Shown here piece by piece: positions 58,616 through 64,000 of a stretch of DNA of 64,000 bases (position 1 is its first letter; each line of letters begins with the position of its first letter). Made by a program: the position numbers and the translations under genes. This stretch comes from Dorea sp. AM10-31. GTDB lineage: Bacteria > Bacillota > Clostridia > Lachnospirales > Lachnospiraceae. The notes below the pieces were generated by a model. The model did not search any database. It was not told where the DNA came from and was given only the letters and a program-made list of their open reading frames with translations. The stretch lies in NCBI RefSeq assembly GCF_003435815.1, contig NZ_QTUV01000007.1:37844-101843 (forward strand). Reading direction: 5' to 3'.

Positions 58616-59440
58616 GTGATGGGACAGCAGGATATTGCAATTGAATTTAAAAATGTATCAAAAATATATAAATTAAAACGAAAAGATAAAGAAGTAAAAA
58701 AGGATGAAAAGACACAGTTCTTCTATGCATTGAAGGACTTGTCTTTTCAGGTAAAAAAAGGACAGGTTCTCGGTATACTGGGAACGAACGGTTCCGGAAA
58801 ATCTACAATGGCACTTGTTTTATCCGGAATTGCATCTCCGGATGAAGGAGAGATCATTGTCAATGGTGAACAGGCACTGGTCGCCATTAATACAGGACTT
58901 AATAAGCAGCTTACAGGTCTGGAAAATATAGAACTGAAAGGTGCTTTGCTTGGTTTATCAAAAAAAAGAGTGCAGGAAATTGTAGATGGAGTAATTGAAT
59001 TCGCGGAGATTGGAGATTTCTTATACCAGCCTGTCAAGAAATATTCCAGTGGTATGAAATCCAGACTTGGATTTTCAATTAACCTTTGTCTGAATCCAGA
59101 GATTATGATTATAGACGAAGCATTGTCTGTTGGTGATAAATCTTTTGCTAAAAAATGTCTGGATCGTATGCAGGAATTAAAAGAAGATGGAAAGACAATT
59201 GTATTTATTTCACATTCACTTCCACAAGTGCAGGAATTTTGTGATTCAGCAATGTGGTTGGAAGGTGGAAAAATGAGAGAATATGGTGACATTGACACAG
59301 TGTGTGAACATTATGCTGAATACATTGAAACTTATAATACACTTACAAAGGCACAAAAAAAAGCAGAGCGAGATGAAAAGTTTAAGGAACGTATTATAAA
59401 AGACAGAAAGCCAGGATTATTTGACAGACTTTTTGGGTAA
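58616..59440 (+). CDS. ABC exporter ATPase, TagH-like
   Basis: The 274-residue protein has Walker A GTNGSGKST, signature YSSGMKSRLGFS, Walker B IMIIDEALSVGDKSF, and the H-loop SHSLPQVQEF. This is the RfbB/TagH class of polysaccharide exporter ATPases. A short C-terminal coiled extension (about 235-274) replaces the longer sensor of TagH. GTG 58616 is directly followed by ATG 58619. The GAGGAG spacing fits either. Confidence 0.93.
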   Translation: MMGQQDIAIEFKNVSKIYKLKRKDKEVKKDEKTQFFYALKDLSFQVKKGQVLGILGTNGSGKSTMALVLSGIASPDEGEIIVNGEQALVAINTGLNKQLTGLENIELKGALLGLSKKRVQEIVDGVIEFAEIGDFLYQPVKKYSSGMKSRLGFSINLCLNPEIMIIDEALSVGDKSFAKKCLDRMQELKEDGKTIVFISHSLPQVQEFCDSAMWLEGGKMREYGDIDTVCEHYAEYIETYNTLTKAQKKAERDEKFKERIIKDRKPGLFDRLFG

Positions 59441-59489
59441 TTTTATCTGTGTTATTTACATGGAAAATGGAGTGTAGGAGTAGGAAGAA

Positions 59490-61565
59490 ATGAAGATAGG
59501 TATTATTTCGATTAATATGTTCTCGAAGGGATTAAATTTTGCTTGCCCTTTGCATAATTTTGCTTTTCAGCAGTTTTTGTTAAAAAATAAAATTGATAAT
59601 ACAATTATCAGTTATACACCTGTATATTTTAATGATTTTAATCTCAGACATCCATATGAGTATTATAAAAAAATATGCGATAATATGGAAAAAAACGGAA
59701 AAAAAGAATTGGATCCGGATAATTGGCAGCGTTTTACTGAATTAAGGGACGAATATCAGGCGCTATATAATGAACGTGAAAGAAGATATGATAAATTTCA
59801 GAATTTTATTGATACCAATTATATTAAAACAGATAAAATTTATGATGCAGATTTGTTAGAAGTGGAAGATCCGGGATTTGATTGTTATATCTGCTGTACA
59901 GATGTTATCTGGAAGAAAGAGCCGGGTTTTGGTTTTGATCGCGGTTTCTTTTTGGCGTGTTCTTCTTTGGAAAATAAATGGAAAATCTCCTATGCGGCGA
60001 GCAGAGGTGTATATCATAGTGAAAATGAAGAGGATGAAAAGACATTTCTTCATTATATTGACGACATTGATGCTGTTTCCGTCCGTGAAAAATTTCTGGC
60101 AGAATATTTAAGAAAGAATATAAGCCAGGATGTTACGGAAGTGCTGGATCCAGTACTGTTACATGAAAAAGAATTTTATTATGATTTTATGAAAAAACCG
60201 GAAGAAGAACATTATTTGTTCTTATATTATGTACAGGAAAAAGCAGAGGCTACGATTGAACAGGCTGTAAAATATGCCAGAGCACATAATTTAAAGATTG
60301 TCGAAATTACAGATCGTCCAATTAAAGGCGGACGTCTTCAGCAGTATACTGATGTAGAAGTTATTTATAATTATGACATGGGAATTGAAGAATGGCTGGG
60401 GTACATCCGCTATGCAGATGCCGTGTTTACAAATTCATTCCATTGCTGTTGTTTTAGTATTTTGTTTGAGAAAGAACTTTTCGTTGGCTTTCGTATGGGA
60501 GATAAAGTTACGCATGTATTAGAAATGTTTGACATGTTAGAACGTAAATTTGAAAGGGAAAGTGATTTGATTAATAATCCACTGCCTAAGACAGATTACG
60601 AAAAAGTAAAAAAAATCATGGCTGAAAAGAGAAAAGAATCATCTGAATTTATTTTAAATGCAATTCATGCGATGGAGAATAAAGAAAAGCAAAAAAAAGA
60701 TTATGGATGGTGGAAGCGCAGACAAACATATCCAATTCATTATAACAGCGGCGTAAAAGATGAAGTAAAAGTTGGTACATTTGCTTCGGTACCGGGAGAA
60801 ACCAGGAGATTTTCTTCGGGAAGTACAGAATTTACTCCTGAAAGATATGCAGAGAATGATGGAATGTTTAAATTACTTTTCAATGGATTCGGATATCATA
60901 ATCACGTTCCGGCAGGATGGAGGATTCGTTTCCGAATAGGAAAACGCTGGTATTGGTACTTAGAAGATCATACGTATGTTGAAAGAACGGAATATAGTGA
61001 AAATAATGAAAAATATAGTCCATTAAAAATTTTCAGAGAAGGTGAACGGATTCCGTTTATCCCACTTAATGGAATAAAGGGAATTGTAGCAGAGGCAATC
61101 TGGGAAGAAGGAATGAATTCTTTTGATGTTGTTTATAACGGAGGCAGGAAATCCCGAAAATTACAATATCAGTTCGATGAGTCAAAAGGAACAGTATTTA
61201 CCAGAAATGATCTTTCTGTTGAATATCGAATGTCAGAAGCAGGCATTAATGATGGTACATCAGAACTCCTTAATGAACATTATTCTATCCCACATTATAA
61301 ATGTTTAGGTAGAAAGATGCGGATAAAGGATAATGATAAATGGTATTGGTACATGGCAGATGGTTCTTTAAAATTAATTGAGCCAGGAACGCCGGAAACA
61401 GGTGAGCGTTATATATTTAAAGAAGAGTCAAAGATTCCATACATTCCGGCAGGAAATGTAAGTGTTGTTGTATTTGAATCTATCTGGCAACCGTCTGTTT
61501 CAGCAAAATGCTGGCATAAAGTTAAGAAGCTGGTTCGTCCTGCGAAAGGAAAAGAAAATGAATAA
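59490..61565 (+). CDS. Polysaccharide pyruvyl transferase-like, duplicated C-module
   Basis: The 691-residue protein resembles polysaccharide pyruvyl transferases in its first 390 residues (MKIGIISINMFSKGLNFACPL, SYAASRGVYHSE, DDIDAVSVREKF, YADAVFTNSFHCCCFSILFEK). Such enzymes add pyruvate ketals, but CsaB/GumL-type catalysis is not proven here. After a linker, residues 476-538 and 607-666 are two copies of an uncharacterised module (GWRIRFRIGKRWYWYLED...IPFIPLNG and GRKMRIKDNDKWYWYMAD...IPYIPAGN). The module may bind polymer or nucleotide-sugar. The stop overlaps the next gene by 8 bases. Confidence 0.75.
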   Translation: MKIGIISINMFSKGLNFACPLHNFAFQQFLLKNKIDNTIISYTPVYFNDFNLRHPYEYYKKICDNMEKNGKKELDPDNWQRFTELRDEYQALYNERERRYDKFQNFIDTNYIKTDKIYDADLLEVEDPGFDCYICCTDVIWKKEPGFGFDRGFFLACSSLENKWKISYAASRGVYHSENEEDEKTFLHYIDDIDAVSVREKFLAEYLRKNISQDVTEVLDPVLLHEKEFYYDFMKKPEEEHYLFLYYVQEKAEATIEQAVKYARAHNLKIVEITDRPIKGGRLQQYTDVEVIYNYDMGIEEWLGYIRYADAVFTNSFHCCCFSILFEKELFVGFRMGDKVTHVLEMFDMLERKFERESDLINNPLPKTDYEKVKKIMAEKRKESSEFILNAIHAMENKEKQKKDYGWWKRRQTYPIHYNSGVKDEVKVGTFASVPGETRRFSSGSTEFTPERYAENDGMFKLLFNGFGYHNHVPAGWRIRFRIGKRWYWYLEDHTYVERTEYSENNEKYSPLKIFREGERIPFIPLNGIKGIVAEAIWEEGMNSFDVVYNGGRKSRKLQYQFDESKGTVFTRNDLSVEYRMSEAGINDGTSELLNEHYSIPHYKCLGRKMRIKDNDKWYWYMADGSLKLIEPGTPETGERYIFKEESKIPYIPAGNVSVVVFESIWQPSVSAKCWHKVKKLVRPAKGKENE

Positions 61566-63225
61566 GCCAGATGTATTTTTTGAAATTTGTAATTTAAAAT
61601 GGGAAAGAATTTTCCTGTCACTTGAAGTGCGGACAAATTGTAAGGATAATGCTACATTCAGTTTGGAAAGAATTGGAAAAATTATACATGAAGAACAGGA
61701 AGGCACAGAGAGTGTCCGTGCGGAGATTCTGGAAAAAATCCCGGTTTCCTATGAAAAGAAAGAGAATGGATGTTATTATTTTTTCTTGAATATTTCCGCG
61801 ATGAATGACAATGCATTTCTCAATAATGGAAAATGGAGAATCGTGGCGCATACAGCAGATAGTGATTATGTATGTGTTACGTCTCATAAAACGGGGTATC
61901 TTTTAGACGATTATTCGAGAATATTCCGTTATGGAAAGGGAAAGTATGCATACAATATTTCTTTCAGCTCTTTGGAGGACGAAAAGAATTTCTGGTTTTT
62001 GATGAATTCTTATTTTATGATACAGAATCAGCATTGGAAAACCCGCCGTTATGTGCAGGAAGCGATGACTTTAAAGGGTAAATTCAAGCGTTTGAATATG
62101 TATACTGCGATTGTTCTGATGCGGGCATTTTACGTTGTATGGTCGCATATCTTTCCAAAGCGTGGAAAAAATATTCTGTTGATGAGTGAAACGAAAGATT
62201 ATTTGTGGGGCAACCTGAAGTCAATAGATGAAAGGCTGCATGCAAGAGGACTGGATAAGCAATTTCATATTTCGTATTCATTCAGAAGAGCTGTTGGATC
62301 CCATATGAGCATACTTAGCTGGGCAGGGCTGATATTCAAGATTGCAAAGCAGGATTATATTTTTGTTGATGATTATGTACCGGTATTCGGATTCTTGGAA
62401 TTGTGTAAGAAGACGAAGCTGATTCAGGTATGGCATGCTGGAGTAGGTTTCAAATCAGTCGGATACAGCCGTTTTGGAAAGAGCGGTACGCCGTTTCCGG
62501 CAGGTTCCTGCCATAAGCAATATGATTATGTACTGGTAGGTGCTCCAAAACTGGTTGAGGTATATGCGGAGGTATTTGGACTTCCGGAAAATCGTTTTCT
62601 TCCGGTTGGAATGCCGAGGCTGGACGGATTTTTAGATGAAAATAAAATCCAGAATTTCAAAAATGAATTTTATAAAGAATATCCAAATCTGCAGAGTAAG
62701 AAAATTATTCTGTTTGCACCGACATATCGTGGCGACGGACAGAAAACAGCAAATTATAATTATGACTGGCTGGATTTGAAAGAGATTTATGATTTTTGTG
62801 GAGAAGAATATGTATTTTTAGTAAAGATGCACCCGTTTGTAGATGATCCGATTCAGATTCCGCAGGAATATCAGAACCGAATCATGGATTTTGCATCTTA
62901 TCCGAATATTAACGATCTGTATTATGTGACGGAGATTCTGATCACAGATTATTCTTCGAACTATTTTGAATATTCTTTAATGGAGCGCCCGATTTTGTTT
63001 TACACACCGGACAGAGAAGTTTATGAATTGTCACGCGGTGTGCACAGAAGTGTAAAGGAATGCGCACCTGGAAAAGTGTGTGATACATTTGAAGAAATGA
63101 TGCGTGCACTTCGAAATAAGGATTATGAGATTGAAAAGGTACATCAGTTTGTAAAAGATAACTATGATGAATATGACGGTCATGCGGCAGATAAGGCAAT
63201 TGATGCTATCTTATTAAAAAAGTAG
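61558..63225 (+). CDS. CDP-glycerol-type glycerophosphotransferase with extra N-domain
   Basis: The 555-residue protein has an N-terminal beta-rich region (about 1-150, no recognised family) and a TagB/TagF-type transferase (about 195-555) with QVWHAGVGFKSVGYSRFGKS, YDYVLVGAPK, LFAPTYRGDGQ, LVKMHPFVDDP and EILITDYSSNYFEYSLMERP. This suggests the polymer-extending enzyme of the cluster, longer than the one at 54685. ATG 61558 is supported by GAAAGGA and overlaps the preceding gene by 8 bases. It ends at a terminator. Confidence 0.9.
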   Translation: MNKPDVFFEICNLKWERIFLSLEVRTNCKDNATFSLERIGKIIHEEQEGTESVRAEILEKIPVSYEKKENGCYYFFLNISAMNDNAFLNNGKWRIVAHTADSDYVCVTSHKTGYLLDDYSRIFRYGKGKYAYNISFSSLEDEKNFWFLMNSYFMIQNQHWKTRRYVQEAMTLKGKFKRLNMYTAIVLMRAFYVVWSHIFPKRGKNILLMSETKDYLWGNLKSIDERLHARGLDKQFHISYSFRRAVGSHMSILSWAGLIFKIAKQDYIFVDDYVPVFGFLELCKKTKLIQVWHAGVGFKSVGYSRFGKSGTPFPAGSCHKQYDYVLVGAPKLVEVYAEVFGLPENRFLPVGMPRLDGFLDENKIQNFKNEFYKEYPNLQSKKIILFAPTYRGDGQKTANYNYDWLDLKEIYDFCGEEYVFLVKMHPFVDDPIQIPQEYQNRIMDFASYPNINDLYYVTEILITDYSSNYFEYSLMERPILFYTPDREVYELSRGVHRSVKECAPGKVCDTFEEMMRALRNKDYEIEKVHQFVKDNYDEYDGHAADKAIDAILLKK

Positions 63226-63245
63226 AAAAAGAAAAGTAGAAAAAG

Positions 63246-63292
63246 AAATGACAGAGGACTGAAACCAAAAATCCTTTGTCATTTTTGATTTT
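63246..63292 (+). terminator. Terminator of the glycopolymer cluster
   Basis: Thirteen-base arms (63246-63258 and 63272-63284, one G-T pair) are followed by TTGATTTTC. Confidence 0.75.
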
Positions 63293-63327
63293 CTAATGTA
63301 TCTTAATATATAATTCATAAAGTTGGT

Positions 63328-63356
63328 GTGGAATACAGATGAGATTATGGTATAAT
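63328..63356 (+). promoter_or_regulatory. Extended -10 promoter of the surface-protein gene
   Basis: TGGTATAAT supplies an extended -10 (TATAAT at 63351-63356). The -35 is poor. Confidence 0.55.
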
Positions 63357-63396
63357 TATAGTAATGTGCATAAATTATTAAAAAGGAGAAGAAAAG

Positions 63397-64000
63397 ATGC
63401 AGATGAAAAAACAATTAAAACGTATTTTAGCGTTTGTTATGGTGTTCACTTTCATAGTGTCTACACAGGTACACGCCGCAGATGGCGAAAGTAGCGCACT
63501 GATGGATATCAAATCTGATGGATATGAGATTCAGATTGCTGATTCCGCCAGTATCACATATACTGGTAAAGAAGTCACACCGGCGATTAAAGTTGTGAGA
63601 ACAGATGAATCAAAAGAAGAAACAGTTCTTGATGAGAACAAATATGAGACTACATATTCTGATAATGTGAATGCAGGAACTGCCAAAGTTACTGTAAAGG
63701 GAAAGGAAAATGAAGGCGTTACCGGAGAATTAACAAAAGAATTTACAATTTCTCCGGCATCTTTGAAAGATGCAGCGGTTACAGTGGCAAACAAGTCAGC
63801 TACATACACAGGAACAGCCGTGAAGCCTGCAGTTACAGTAGAACTTGGTGGTAAAGTGTTAAAAGAAAATACCGATTATAAAGTGTCTTATGCGAATAAT
63901 AAGAATGTCGGAACTGCGGAGATAACCGTAACCGGAATCGGTAATTATACAGATACTGCCAAAGCGACATTTTCGATTGTAGTTGGAACTTCTGATATCA
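63397..64000 (+). CDS. Secreted Ig-like repeat protein (partial, runs off the window)
   Basis: ATG 63397 follows AAAAGGAGAAG and encodes a signal peptide (MQMKKQLKRILAFVMVFTFI, then VHA), with cleavage near VHAADG. The visible 201 codons continue into two repeat units of about 80 residues (each Y-T-G-x-x-V-x-P-A, then DYKVSYANNKNVGTAEI and GNYTDTAKATFSI in the second). Such repeats are known from surface proteins of gut clostridia, often with further domains downstream. The function depends on what lies beyond 64000. Confidence 0.85.
   Translation, partial: MQMKKQLKRILAFVMVFTFIVSTQVHAADGESSALMDIKSDGYEIQIADSASITYTGKEVTPAIKVVRTDESKEETVLDENKYETTYSDNVNAGTAKVTVKGKENEGVTGELTKEFTISPASLKDAAVTVANKSATYTGTAVKPAVTVELGGKVLKENTDYKVSYANNKNVGTAEITVTGIGNYTDTAKATFSIVVGTSDI

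Noticed and set aside
1..64000. CRISPR array, tRNA or rRNA genes
   Set aside because: No regularly spaced repeats beyond the protein-coding ones, and no cloverleaf or rRNA signatures were noticed on either strand.

Overview
The window is about 64 kb of a low-to-mid GC Firmicutes chromosome. Gene content and order (tig-clpP-clpX-lon-engB, uvrB-uvrA, cdaA-cdaR, LCP protein next to an SH3b wall hydrolase, long-form HPF, type 3 fructose bisphosphatase, glycyl radical enzymes, GPH sugar symporters) point to an anaerobic gut clostridium, most likely a Lachnospiraceae member close to Dorea, Mediterraneibacter or Blautia. The species assignment is inference from gene content only. I saw no rRNA, tRNA or CRISPR array.

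Layout. 1-4048 (minus strand): typA, a PAP2 phosphatase, a PsiE-like membrane protein and long-form hpf. 4224-8695: a two-OB-fold SSB-like protein, dapA, dapB and type 3 fbp. 8851-10257: an acidic lipoprotein, a 172-nt intergenic element that folds into a closed multibranch structure, and an isolated eukaryotic-type hisA. 10365-16566: secA, prfB with its programmed +1 frameshift, hom and lysC. 16574-18217: an XRE regulator, a CYTH-domain protein and a DJ-1 family protein. 18440-24733: the protein quality-control block tig-clpP-clpX-lon-engB.

24737-35962 is an accessory segment. It holds trans-4-hydroxy-L-proline dehydratase (HypD) with its activating enzyme, and a beta-galactosidase/GPH symporter pair between two AraC regulators. 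Three decayed genes lie in it: a LytTR-type response regulator, an IS66 transposase and a tyrosine recombinase. It separates two core blocks.

36306-50939: uvrB behind a hairpin-rich leader, uvrA, mreB, recD2, a ComF-type protein, two uncharacterised membrane proteins, cdaA-cdaR (cyclic di-AMP synthesis and its regulator), an HPr paralogue and an LCP-family protein. 50936-63225 is a cell-envelope region: a secreted SH3b hydrolase-like protein, then a glycopolymer cluster with a phosphoglycosyl transferase, two CDP-glycerol-type glycerophosphotransferases, an SDR paired with an IspD/TarI cytidylyltransferase, a two-component ABC exporter and a pyruvyl-transferase-like protein with a duplicated C-terminal module. 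These genes look like a teichoic-acid-like polymer pathway of unknown repeat unit. A surface protein with Ig-like repeats runs off the right edge.

No wholly new defence or mobile system is evident. The least explained items are the 172-nt structured element (9249-9420), the glycopolymer cluster with its duplicated-module protein, and the hairpin-rich leaders of uvrB and tig.
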